A stretch of DNA of 64,000 nt from Leptospira selangorensis (GTDB lineage Bacteria > Spirochaetota > Leptospiria > Leptospirales > Leptospiraceae): positions 372,001-436,000 of the forward strand of contig NZ_RQES01000016.1 of assembly GCF_004769405.1 (NCBI RefSeq). The letters are read 5' to 3'. Below, in pieces: positions 1 through 7,692 of the stretch; position 1 is the first letter of the stretch; the number at the start of each line of letters is the position of its first letter. Both the position numbers and the translations under genes were made by a program. The notes under the pieces are model-generated. The model had not been told where the DNA came from. It did not search any database and saw only the letters and a list, made by a program, of their open reading frames with translations.

Positions 1-225
1 CCGATCACATTCGAGTTTACAGTGTTCATGGCTGGACTTTCTACAGCTGCAGCTTTGTTCTTCCTGGCTAAACTTCCAAGAACCGGTCGTAAGGTTTTAC
101 ATCCGGACATCACTACCGACAAATTCGCACTTTGGATCCCTTCCAATTCCGCGAATTATTCAGAAGGTTCAGTGACCGACTTTATCAAAGGCCTCGGCTC
201 TAAACATGTCGAGACGGTGAAATAG
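1..225 (+). CDS. actD: Alternative complex III subunit ActD, C-terminal part
   Basis: The frame is open from the first base, so the gene begins upstream of the window. The visible 74 residues contain a hydrophobic segment followed by the LP..GR..HP and F.LWI..N patterns of the DUF3341/ActD family, ending in a short acidic tail. ActD is a membrane subunit of alternative complex III, the quinol:cytochrome c oxidoreductase that replaces bc1 in some bacteria. The genes that follow, actE and actF, are in the family's usual order and support the call. The actE ribosome-binding site directly follows this stop codon, so the genes are probably co-transcribed. The upstream genes (actA-C) are expected outside the window but cannot be seen. 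Confidence 0.85.
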   Translation, partial: PITFEFTVFMAGLSTAAALFFLAKLPRTGRKVLHPDITTDKFALWIPSNSANYSEGSVTDFIKGLGSKHVETVK

Positions 226-235
226 GAGAATTTTG

Positions 236-832
236 ATGATTTCACTGCAAAGAATTTTTGCTCTTTCTCTCGCAGCTGTCCTTCTATGGAACTGCGAGTC
301 TAAGACTCCTCCTATGGAGTACATGCCGGATATGGCCGACTCTCCAGCAAGAGAAGCTCAGGAAGCGGACTCTAATTTTCCGAATAATACTTCCTTACGC
401 CTTCCTCCGGTTGGAGCGGTTCCTCAAGGATATTTCCCTTACGAGTATGCAGGTTGGACACAATCTCTAGATGCTCTTCCAAATAAGGGACTTGCGAATC
501 CTATCAAAGGAGATCTGGCTACTCTTCAAAAAGGGGAGATCAAATACCAAACGTATTGTAGCCCTTGTCACGGTGTTAGAGGACAAGGAAACGGAACCGT
601 AGTAGGTCCTGCTCCACGTTTGAATATGGCTCAGTCTGACGGAAGCCCGATGGCTGCATTAACATCTGCAAGCGCTAAAGCTTACTCCGACGGACAGATC
701 TATCATATCATCACCGAAGGAAAAGGAGCTATGAAAAGTTATGCTTCTCAAGTTCCTTCCGAAGATCGTTGGAAAATCATATTATATGTTCGTAAATTAC
801 AAGAATACGACAACAGAACGGCTGGTAAATAA
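236..832 (+). CDS. actE: Alternative complex III cytochrome c lipoprotein ActE
   Basis: A 198-residue exported lipoprotein. The signal peptide ends at a lipobox-like LLWNC with Cys20 as the lipidated residue. One c-type haem site, CSPCH, lies at C108-C111-H112, and a later Met in the C-terminal domain could be the distal ligand. ActE is the mono-haem cytochrome subunit of alternative complex III and passes electrons from quinol oxidation towards the terminal oxidase. I chose ATG at 236 rather than the TTG three bases earlier because an AGGAG sits 7 bases upstream of it. The stop codon overlaps the actF start (TAATG), which implies translational coupling. Confidence 0.9.
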   Translation: MISLQRIFALSLAAVLLWNCESKTPPMEYMPDMADSPAREAQEADSNFPNNTSLRLPPVGAVPQGYFPYEYAGWTQSLDALPNKGLANPIKGDLATLQKGEIKYQTYCSPCHGVRGQGNGTVVGPAPRLNMAQSDGSPMAALTSASAKAYSDGQIYHIITEGKGAMKSYASQVPSEDRWKIILYVRKLQEYDNRTAGK

Positions 833-2055
833 TGGAAGTTAAAGTAGAACAAAACTTAATCAACTTTAAGTTGGATTCCAAAACCAGAAACGCTCTGGTA
901 GGAATGATTCTAGTAGGTCTGGCAAGTATTGGTCTTGCGGCTTTCGGTCTTGGACATCCTGAACTTCGTCATGAAGGTGGTCATTCTAACCCGGCTTGGT
1001 CCGCATACTTAGTCGGTGTATTCTTCATTTTGGGAATTACACTAGCAGGGATCTTCTTCACCTCTTTGGCACATATCACTGGTGCTCATTGGCCGGTAAC
1101 TCTTCGCAGAATTTCCGAAACTTATGGGCTATTCGTCCCTGTTGCAGCGGTCCTTCTACTCGTACTGATCGTGGGAGCTCATGATCTATATGAGTGGACT
1201 CACGCAGAGGCGGTAGAAGCTGATAAACTTCTTAAGCATAAAAAACCACTCTTAAACATCGGATTTTTCTCCGGGATGGTGGTTGTTTTAGGAGCAGCTT
1301 GGTCTGCATTCGGATATCTTTTCTATAAAAGATCCGTAACTCAGGATAGCGACAAAGACGTTAAACATACTCAGTTCAGCGCAAAGTTAGCCGGAGGATA
1401 TATTATATTCTTCGCACTTTCATTCTCTTTAGTTTCCATCATGTTGGTAATGTCTCTTACTCCACACTGGTTCTCCACCATGTTCGGAGTTTACTGCTTT
1501 GCAGGTGCTTATCAGGCAGGACTTTCTTCTTTCATAATCATGGCGTATTACCTGAAGAAGAAGGGATTTTTAGGAAACCTGGTAAATGAAAACCATATCC
1601 ATGACTTAGGAAAATTCTTACTCGGTTTCACAGTATTCTGGGCTTATGTTGGTTTCTCTCAGTTCATGTTGATCTGGTACGCTGCTATTCCGGAAGAAAC
1701 TTTCTTCTATGAGCAAAGGCTGACCGGCGGTTGGGAATATCTTACTTTAGCATTGCCTGCTATTAAGTTTGCGGTTCCTTTTTTACTTCTCTTAAACCGT
1801 CCGAACAAAAGAGACATCGACTTCTTAGTAAAAGTCGCTCTTTGGGTCATCTTTACACAAGCTACTGAAATTTTCTGGCTGGTATATCCTGCTAATTTCG
1901 TGGACTTCTCCTTTGGAGGATACCTAGTATCTCTTGGATCCGTAGTAGGAGTGATCGGCTTATTCGGTCTGGTAGTTCTGAAAAGATTGGAAAAAGCTCC
2001 TTTGATCCCGGTGGGAGATCCGAGATTGGAAGAAGCTTTACACCATCACCAATAA
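832..2055 (+). CDS. actF: Alternative complex III membrane subunit ActF
   Basis: A 407-residue polytopic membrane protein with about ten hydrophobic segments, the expected size and topology for ActF, a smaller relative of ActC/NrfD-type quinol-binding subunits. The pattern TGAHWPVTLRR in the first third and the Leptospira-like His-rich C-terminus (HHHQ) are visible. ActF and ActC form the membrane core of alternative complex III, where quinol is oxidised. The start overlaps the actE stop by one base. The next gene begins 11 bases after the stop with an AAGGAAAAGG-type ribosome-binding site, so the operon continues. Confidence 0.88.
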   Translation: MEVKVEQNLINFKLDSKTRNALVGMILVGLASIGLAAFGLGHPELRHEGGHSNPAWSAYLVGVFFILGITLAGIFFTSLAHITGAHWPVTLRRISETYGLFVPVAAVLLLVLIVGAHDLYEWTHAEAVEADKLLKHKKPLLNIGFFSGMVVVLGAAWSAFGYLFYKRSVTQDSDKDVKHTQFSAKLAGGYIIFFALSFSLVSIMLVMSLTPHWFSTMFGVYCFAGAYQAGLSSFIIMAYYLKKKGFLGNLVNENHIHDLGKFLLGFTVFWAYVGFSQFMLIWYAAIPEETFFYEQRLTGGWEYLTLALPAIKFAVPFLLLLNRPNKRDIDFLVKVALWVIFTQATEIFWLVYPANFVDFSFGGYLVSLGSVVGVIGLFGLVVLKRLEKAPLIPVGDPRLEEALHHHQ

Positions 2056-2066
2056 GGAAAAGGATC

Positions 2067-2591
2067 ATGAAAAAATTAGCATTAAATATTACGATCCTCG
2101 GAATTGCAGCTCTCGCTTTGGGAGCTTGCTCCAATACCGCTCAAATCGTAGGGAATATTAACTGCCCTACATTAGAAAAAGGTAAATTAGATCCTAAGGT
2201 TGGAATTCTTTCCGACGACCAATCTAATCCTGTTCCTGTGGAATTCCTTCCTGTCGGAACTGTAGTAAAAGTTTATGATTACAGAAACCATTACTATATC
2301 GCGAAAAAATTGGTTCGTATCAAAACTGAGAAAAACGAAGGTTGGGTCGACCCGGTTTGTTTGGTAGTCGCTCAAAATCCTGACGATTCCGTTTTCAAAT
2401 GGGGATATCGTTCCGATTATAAACCTTTCTTAGACAGAGAGGACAGAGACAGATATAATCATAAAAATGATCCTAATGCAGGACCTGATTCAAAAGGAAG
2501 ATCTGCTGACGGATTCGAATATGATATCTACAGAAACCTTCCAAAAGATAAGGTTCCTCTGGCAGATCTGGCACCTGAGCTGAAAAAGTAA
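2067..2591 (+). CDS. Lipoprotein with SH3-like domain, end of act operon
   Basis: A 174-residue lipoprotein: signal peptide, then lipobox LGAC with Cys20. Residues about 55-95 read like a bacterial SH3 fold, with a ligand loop (PVGTVVKVYDY), a strand with HYYIAKK, and a closing GWVDPVCL strand. The C-terminal half is hydrophilic and rich in Asp, Lys and Arg. It starts 11 bases after actF and is followed by a good terminator, so it is the last gene of the alternative complex III transcript. A role in assembling or anchoring the respiratory complex in the periplasm is an inference from position only; I do not recognise a characterised homologue. Confidence 0.7.
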   Translation: MKKLALNITILGIAALALGACSNTAQIVGNINCPTLEKGKLDPKVGILSDDQSNPVPVEFLPVGTVVKVYDYRNHYYIAKKLVRIKTEKNEGWVDPVCLVVAQNPDDSVFKWGYRSDYKPFLDREDRDRYNHKNDPNAGPDSKGRSADGFEYDIYRNLPKDKVPLADLAPELKK

Positions 2592-2626
2592 AAGAAAAAC
2601 GTTCTTTTATCCGTTTCAAAATTCAC

Positions 2627-2668
2627 AAAACCCCCTCCGAATAAAGGTTCGTTGGGGGATTTTTTTAT
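2627..2668 (+). terminator. Rho-independent terminator after act operon
   Basis: An arm of five C (2631-2635) pairs with five G (2654-2658), and inside it CGAA pairs with TTCG around a short loop, with a two-base mismatch between the two helices. A run of six or more T follows. It lies just downstream of the SH3-like lipoprotein stop. Confidence 0.75.
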
Positions 2669-2744
2669 TTTACCCTTCTCTTAACGTAATTTTTCCTTTT
2701 ACATATTCTATAAATATCATGTATGGGTCGTTCGAGGTTTGTAG

Positions 2745-3563
2745 ATGATCAAATATAAAAAAATTCTGATATTGGTGATTATCCTGTTTGGGGTATTGGC
2801 GTGTAACGCGCATTATTTCGTAAAATATCCGGATGAAAGTGTAACTGTTCCTGTAACTTTGAAAAAGAACGTTAAGATAGCCTACGTAGGTTTTGTTCCG
2901 TTCCGTAGTTATGTTTCAGGAGTCTCCGGAAGAACGACTACATATACGGCAGTTTTAGACAAAACTAAACGTCTCCCTTTATCGGAAACTGTTGCTCAAC
3001 CTGCTCATGCTTTAAAAAGTAATGGATTACGCAAAGACGTCCCTAAAGAGAAAGTGCTAAAATTCGTTTCGGATTATCTTTCTATCGTTAAAAAGTCCGG
3101 GACCGAAGAGTTGATCCACGTAATTGAGCCGGTAAAAGACGGCAAGAAGACTGAGGATGGAAAGGATTCTTATACTCCTTATCTTAGAAATCTAGACGCG
3201 GATTATATTGTAGTCGGTGCTTTAAGTCCGGCGTTCGAGGATATGAGCTTTGCCGTAACTTTCCCTCATTTATTTAGTACGCTGTTTTCCATAGTGACTT
3301 TAGGAATATTTCCTTCATTCCAATGGGGAAATGCTGCTATAGATGTTAAGGTGTATGATAAAAATCTAAATCAAGTTTGGCAGAAAGAATACGATGCGTC
3401 TTATACGGTATTGCGTGCATTATGGGTATCTTCTTATCCTAAAGAATGTTCTGAAAGATTAAGCTGTATCGTGAAACAAAGAGAAGCGGTTCCAGGATTC
3501 GTATACAGAGATTTGCTTCCGCAAGTGGAATTTGACGTTTCTAATTTTGTATCTTCAAATTAG
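2745..3563 (+). CDS. Leptospiral lipoprotein, paralogue 1 of 3
   Basis: A 272-residue lipoprotein with lipobox VLAC (Cys20). It shares a clear framework with the genes at 4138 and 5020: a KIAYVGF strand after the linker, a central R-D-x(4)-KV..FV..YL helix, a Y.VVG.L.P.F segment, a hydrophobic stretch near residues 185-205, a YDKNLN motif and a C-terminal ALW...P.EC...L.C block with paired cysteines. The three copies have similar length and spacing of motifs but are diverged, so the duplications are old. No function is known to me. The hydrophobic stretch may be a membrane-associated or buried segment. The likely start is ATG 2745; no other start is compatible with the signal peptide. Confidence 0.75.
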   Translation: MIKYKKILILVIILFGVLACNAHYFVKYPDESVTVPVTLKKNVKIAYVGFVPFRSYVSGVSGRTTTYTAVLDKTKRLPLSETVAQPAHALKSNGLRKDVPKEKVLKFVSDYLSIVKKSGTEELIHVIEPVKDGKKTEDGKDSYTPYLRNLDADYIVVGALSPAFEDMSFAVTFPHLFSTLFSIVTLGIFPSFQWGNAAIDVKVYDKNLNQVWQKEYDASYTVLRALWVSSYPKECSERLSCIVKQREAVPGFVYRDLLPQVEFDVSNFVSSN

Positions 3564-3680
3564 TAAATAATATGATTTCCGGCTCAAAAGTCCGTTTATA
3601 GATTGGGGCCGGATATAAAAAAGCAAAAATAAAAAGACGGAATCAAGCCGGTTTTATAAACAATACGTTTTGAGTAAAAA

Positions 3681-4076
3681 ATGTATCAGATCCGTAAATT
3701 CGCCAAAATTATATTATTTCTATTTTTCTCCTGCTCCATCATTTTTCATACGATCATCATATCCGGTGCAGTTCCTTTTTCCATAGTATGGGGAGGCAGA
3801 TTAGAAACTTGGGAGCAGATGATCATTTTTGAATCGATTTCTATTCTTCTAAATTCCGTCTTTTTGATAGTGATCGCTCTCGATTCTAAATATATCAAAC
3901 TTCCTATCCCGAGGCGAGTTGTTCGCATCGCAATTTGGATTATGGCCGTGATCTTTTCTTTGAATACTATCGGTAATATATTCTCTTTGAATTCTACAGA
4001 AACGGCAGTGTTCACTCCAGTTACTTTAGTAATCGCCGTTTGCTGTATTATTTTGGCAAGTTCGGAAGAAAGGTAG
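3681..4076 (+). CDS. Small four-helix membrane protein, unknown
   Basis: A 131-residue protein made almost entirely of four hydrophobic segments (about residues 8-30, 47-66, 80-100 and 106-125) with short charged loops (RRVVR between helices 2 and 3) and a charged C-terminus SSEER. It is inserted between paralogues 1 and 2 of the lipoprotein array and lies in the same direction, with 117 bases before and 61 bases after it. I do not recognise a family. Whether it works with the lipoproteins is unknown. Codon use looks like its neighbours, and the high hydrophobicity in this frame supports it being a real gene. Confidence 0.6.
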   Translation: MYQIRKFAKIILFLFFSCSIIFHTIIISGAVPFSIVWGGRLETWEQMIIFESISILLNSVFLIVIALDSKYIKLPIPRRVVRIAIWIMAVIFSLNTIGNIFSLNSTETAVFTPVTLVIAVCCIILASSEER

Positions 4077-4137
4077 TAGTCACAAAGCCTAAATTTTTCT
4101 TGCCGAATTTATCTGGCTTTCTAACGTCATTCGCCAT

Positions 4138-4950
4138 ATGAAGAATCTTTTTAGAAAGTTATTTGTTCTTTCCTTAATATCTCTAACGCTTCCGTTTATC
4201 AACTGTAGTACTCGGATTTATCCGACATTAGCTGAGCCCTATGTACGCAAAACTCTCCCGGAAAATTATAAAAAGCCGAAAATCGCTTATATTGGATTTA
4301 TGGGTTTCAAAGAGGAGCTAACTGCTTCCTATGGCAGAAGACGGACATATACCGCCAGCTTAGATGATAGGGCCCGTTTTTTGATAGATCCTCCATACGG
4401 TGATTTCGGTTCCGATGAACTAGCAAACGTGAACCAATTTAGAAGAGATATTCCCTCACCAAAAGTTCGTAATTTCGTTTTCAGCTATCTGGATTCGGTT
4501 CGTCAGTCCGGTTTGAAAGAAATGAACAAATATGTTCATGTTGTTCCTCGTGGAAAGGAATATGATTACTTTCTGAGAGATCATCAATTTGATTATTACG
4601 TCATTGGGATCCATCTTCCCGCTTTTGCTGAAAGTGCTGATGATGAAAATTTCTTTCATATCATTTCCTTTCCATTCTCCTTCTTTACATTAGGGGTACT
4701 ACCGTTTGTTGGAAAAGGAAAAGCATACTCTACAATGATTGTTTTTGATAAAAATCTAAATGAACTTAAACGTTTTAACTATGATAATAGATACACTGAA
4801 ATATCCGCTCTTTGGATGCCGGCATCCAAATCTTGCGAGGTTTTGCGTTGCCTTCATGGAGATAGCATGAAATTGAACAGGAATGAGCACATTTACTCAG
4901 GGCAAATTCCAGCGATTGAAAAAGATATCGAGTCAGTTATTTTCAAATAA
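4138..4950 (+). CDS. Leptospiral lipoprotein, paralogue 2 of 3
   Basis: A 270-residue lipoprotein: signal peptide with lipobox FINC (Cys23), then KIAYIGFMGF, RRDIPSPKVRNFV, a Y.VIG.H.PAF segment, a hydrophobic stretch (HIISFPFSFFTLG), a DKNLNELKRFNYD motif and the C-terminal ALW...CEVLRCL block. These match paralogues 1 and 3 motif by motif. Compared with them it has an extra Tyr/Asp-rich stretch around residues 140-150 and a different spacing before the hydrophobic segment. The function is unknown. It has its own 61-base upstream gap, so the array may carry internal promoters. Confidence 0.75.
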   Translation: MKNLFRKLFVLSLISLTLPFINCSTRIYPTLAEPYVRKTLPENYKKPKIAYIGFMGFKEELTASYGRRRTYTASLDDRARFLIDPPYGDFGSDELANVNQFRRDIPSPKVRNFVFSYLDSVRQSGLKEMNKYVHVVPRGKEYDYFLRDHQFDYYVIGIHLPAFAESADDENFFHIISFPFSFFTLGVLPFVGKGKAYSTMIVFDKNLNELKRFNYDNRYTEISALWMPASKSCEVLRCLHGDSMKLNRNEHIYSGQIPAIEKDIESVIFK

Positions 4951-5019
4951 ATCCAAAACTTGGTTTTGTCGGATAAATTTTTACTGGCAACTTAGCCGGG
5001 AATTGTTTAGAGTTTTGAA

Positions 5020-5832
5020 ATGCGTTCGATTTTGTTTAGCGTTCTTTTCTTACTTTTATTCAATTCCTGTGCTTCCAGATATTCTCTTACCCAGAATGGG
5101 GATGTGGGAACTCCTACAAAACAACCTACTAAAAAATTCAGGATCGCTTATTTAGGATTTAATACGTTTAAATCCACTAAGTTAAAAAAACCGTATGGGA
5201 CAGTGGACTTTGAAGCACTTTCGGATCCATATTCTAGAACGATCAAAGAACCTATCGGGGGAAGTTTCCCCATTCCGGGGGAGAATAAGCCGAATGGAAT
5301 TCGAAAAGACCTTTCTCCGGAGAAGGTTTCAAAATTCGTAAAATCTTTCTTAGAGGTGACTGGTCCTACCGGGATCAGAGAACTGGAAAAGTTTTTAGAG
5401 ATCTCAAAAACAGAAGAGAATTATACTTATTCCTTTAAAAATCTTCCTTATGATTATTATATCGTAGGACTACATTACCCCGTCTTTGAAAAAACAAGGA
5501 ATGTAGGCCTAAATTTTATAACTATTTTCTCCAGTTTATTTAGTGTGGTAACCTTGGGAATCTTGCCTTCTTATGAAGCGTATGCCGCTAATACAAAGGT
5601 TTTAGTATATGATAAAAATCTAAACTTACTCAAAGAACTTGAATATGATAATAATTACTCTGTTTGGAGAGCGTTATGGGTTACTCCGAATCCTAAGGAA
5701 TGTGGGATCGGCAGTTTAAGCTGTCTCGGAATGTTCAGTCCTACATTGGGAACGAACCCGCCTATGGTATTCGAAGCAAGTTCTTCTAAGATCAGTTCCG
5801 ATTTAAGCGATTATATTAATACTTTAAAATAA
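5020..5832 (+). CDS. Leptospiral lipoprotein, paralogue 3 of 3
   Basis: A 270-residue lipoprotein with lipobox FNSC (Cys17). It carries the same ordered motifs as its two neighbours: RIAYLGF, GIRKDLSPEKVSKFV, YDYYIVGLHYPVFE, a hydrophobic block with SLFSVVTLGILPS, YDKNLN, and ALWVTPNPKECG..SLSCL. The hydrophobic block and the C-terminal Cys pair are closer to paralogue 1 than to paralogue 2, suggesting 1 and 3 are the more recent pair. The function is unknown. It ends the array; the next gene is convergent. Confidence 0.75.
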   Translation: MRSILFSVLFLLLFNSCASRYSLTQNGDVGTPTKQPTKKFRIAYLGFNTFKSTKLKKPYGTVDFEALSDPYSRTIKEPIGGSFPIPGENKPNGIRKDLSPEKVSKFVKSFLEVTGPTGIRELEKFLEISKTEENYTYSFKNLPYDYYIVGLHYPVFEKTRNVGLNFITIFSSLFSVVTLGILPSYEAYAANTKVLVYDKNLNLLKELEYDNNYSVWRALWVTPNPKECGIGSLSCLGMFSPTLGTNPPMVFEASSSKISSDLSDYINTLK

Positions 5833-5835
5833 GAA

Positions 5836-5868
5836 AAGATACCCGGGGTGGTTTGGTCCCCCGGGATT
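5836..5868 (-). terminator. Hairpin between convergent genes
   Basis: A seven-base GC-only stem, CCCGGGG at 5842-5848 and CCCCGGG at 5859-5865, sits between two convergent stops. The T-rich tract is found on the minus-strand side (complement of 5829-5841), so it best fits a terminator for the minus-strand gene, although the stem could also block readthrough from the lipoprotein array. Confidence 0.6.
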
Positions 5869-5873
5869 AGAAG

Positions 5874-6173
5874 CTATTTAGCGAGAAGGGATGCGAGGAG
5901 ACTTTTCTTGTCGATAGGAGAATCGAAAATAGAAGCAGAACAAACTTTATAATTAGCAGCAGACGGACAACTTGCTGTTCCTCCGATCTTACATCCAGAC
6001 TTCTCACATTTTTTACGGCTTTCAGAAGTATCCGAACCTGAATAACTGCAATAGTCCCTGCAATTAGAACTAGAACCTGAACCGCAGATATAACATCCAT
6101 CCGCATAGAGACCAAGTTTGGAATGAGCAGAAAGTATTAAGACGAGAAGCTGGATAAGGAGTAGTTTTTTCAT
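5874..6173 (-). CDS. Small Cys-rich secreted protein
   Basis: A 99-residue protein with a classical signal peptide (MKKLLLIQLLVLILS, cleavage probably near YA-DG) and a mature part of about 75 residues that contains nine cysteines, spaced as C..C, C...C, C...C, C and C. The even number of near neighbours suggests several disulfides; Ser/Gly-rich spacers lie between them. Nothing in the sequence points to an enzyme. It stands alone, convergent with the lipoprotein array. A 14-base element at 6203-6216, in its promoter region, is repeated upstream of the metalloprotease-like lipoprotein at 56247, which hints at shared control. I do not recognise a named family. Confidence 0.65.
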   Translation of the reverse strand: MKKLLLIQLLVLILSAHSKLGLYADGCYICGSGSSSNCRDYCSYSGSDTSESRKKCEKSGCKIGGTASCPSAANYKVCSASIFDSPIDKKSLLASLLAK

Positions 6174-6545
6174 ATATTTTCCAGGGTCGAAATTGAATTA
6201 ATAATTTATTTCCAAATTTTGAACTAGTCAATCGATTAATTTTAAGAAATATTTCCGTTCATACCGATTAGTTTTATCTCAAATCGGATCCGCCGATTTA
6301 CGAAAACGGGGGTAAAACTCATCTTTTCTCGGAATTTTCCCGGATTTTCATGCTCTCCCTAAATTAAGGGATACGTTAGTCGAGGCCCGTATTCCCTAAC
6401 GGATAAAATTCGGTAAAAAATTTTTTCCAAAAGAAGGTGATTTTGCCTTAAAAAAATCGAAAACGAAAGACATTCCAATAATAAATTGTGAGTCGGTTAA
6501 TTCGGAAAGAATCAATTCGCTTATTAAAAGAAGTCTAGTTGGATT
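6174..6545. other. Divergent 372-base intergenic region
   Basis: No gene is seen here. It separates the minus-strand Cys-rich gene from the plus-strand PilZ-like gene, so both promoters should lie in it. It holds the repeat copy at 6203-6216 and an imperfect hairpin (GGGATACG at 6368-6375 with CGTATTCCC at 6388-6396, and an alternative CGTTAG/CTAACG pairing at 6374-6379 and 6396-6401). A symmetric A6T6 tract lies near 6416-6427. The hairpin could be a leader structure for the gene at 6546. Confidence 0.4.
6203..6216 (-). repeat. 14-bp element TTTGGAAATAAATT, copy A
   Basis: On the minus strand this reads TTTGGAAATAAATT. It lies 30 bases upstream of the start codon of the Cys-rich secreted protein. 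The identical 14-mer occurs at 55727-55740 and 55910-55923, with a near-identical copy at 55829-55842. Confidence 0.5.
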
Positions 6546-7691
6546 ATGCAATATTTTGAAAAGAATTCCAGAGCTTTAGATTATATCGTTTCCAAAGATC
6601 AGAAAAAACATGTCATTCTGAAATACTTACTAGACCAAGAAGTTTCTCTTAAGATCTATCCTTTCGATCAAAAAGCTGTCATCAAAAAGTATTTGGAAGA
6701 GGATGAGAAGGTTCTAATTCGTATGCCGGAGAACTGGGAGGAAACCGGAGAGAAAAAAGTCTCCTTATTCAAGATCCTAGCCAAGTATATAGAGATCGAT
6801 TGTCAGTTTCTTCAAAAAGCGGAGAAGGATCTTTATCTATTAAAAGTAGAAAAACTCGCAATTGCAAAATTGAATCGGGAAACCCCGAGGGTCCAAGTCT
6901 CAAGCGGCAAAGCAGTCGTAACAAATTTAATCACACCTAAAACGGTGATAGAAGCGAATATGTTCAATATTCCGACTTTGATAAAGGTAAATCTAGAAGA
7001 TTATAAAAACCGCCTGAAAAAGAACAGCACTGATAATATAGTGATAGAAACATTTAAACCCGGGCTGGATAGAAAGTTTGAGATCGTAAAACGTTCCCGA
7101 AAATCTTTACTATTGGAAGATACGCAAAACACCAATTCTTATTCAGAGTCAGGGCCAGATCGTTTGGATTATTCCAAAGATATTGACGACGATATCGGGA
7201 CAATAATCCGAAAATTCAAGGACCAAAAGATCGTTTCTGAACTCATTCGTCCTATTATTTACAAAAACCATTCTGATCAACAGATCCCGATAGGTTATAT
7301 TTGGATACAAAGTAGGGATAAAAAACTCACTTCGGATTATTTGGCGGAATTGGGCAGGCTTTCGGATGAAGTTGTGGGCCGGATCAAAGAATCAAATACG
7401 ATCAAAACTACCGAAAAATTCACAATTTTGGATGCCTCTCCTAGAGGACTTAAGGTAAAGATCCATGATCCTAATCTGATAGATACTTTACCTAAACAAG
7501 AGAGTTTTATCTTAGATGTTCTATTCAAAATGCAAGCTCCTTTGACTGTATCCGCCGCGATCCGTTGGTGGGGAAAAGACGAGGACGGAAATTTGACATT
7601 AGGATTGGAATTTAAGAGTAAATCGGATCATCCTGGTGAGAGGGACAGATATATTAAAAATTTGGAATTGATACAAAAGGGAGCACTTTAA
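6546..7691 (+). CDS. PilZ-like protein, DUF1577-type
   Basis: A 381-residue soluble protein without signal peptide. Two pieces of the PilZ cyclic-di-GMP-binding signature can be seen: RETPR (RxxxR) near residue 116 and D-A-S-P-R-G (DxSxxG) near residue 298. They are far apart, so either two PilZ-like folds are present or only the C-terminal part is a true PilZ domain. The size and layout agree with what I remember of the leptospiral DUF1577 family. It may therefore be a c-di-GMP effector, but binding has to be shown. It has its own long upstream region and is convergent with the polymerase cassette, with one base between the stop codons. Confidence 0.55.
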   Translation: MQYFEKNSRALDYIVSKDQKKHVILKYLLDQEVSLKIYPFDQKAVIKKYLEEDEKVLIRMPENWEETGEKKVSLFKILAKYIEIDCQFLQKAEKDLYLLKVEKLAIAKLNRETPRVQVSSGKAVVTNLITPKTVIEANMFNIPTLIKVNLEDYKNRLKKNSTDNIVIETFKPGLDRKFEIVKRSRKSLLLEDTQNTNSYSESGPDRLDYSKDIDDDIGTIIRKFKDQKIVSELIRPIIYKNHSDQQIPIGYIWIQSRDKKLTSDYLAELGRLSDEVVGRIKESNTIKTTEKFTILDASPRGLKVKIHDPNLIDTLPKQESFILDVLFKMQAPLTVSAAIRWWGKDEDGNLTLGLEFKSKSDHPGERDRYIKNLELIQKGAL

Positions 7692-7692
7692 T

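Noticed and set aside
3576..3620. CCGGC/GCCGG pairing after lipoprotein paralogue 1
   Set aside because: Only five base pairs with a long loop; not convincing as a terminator.
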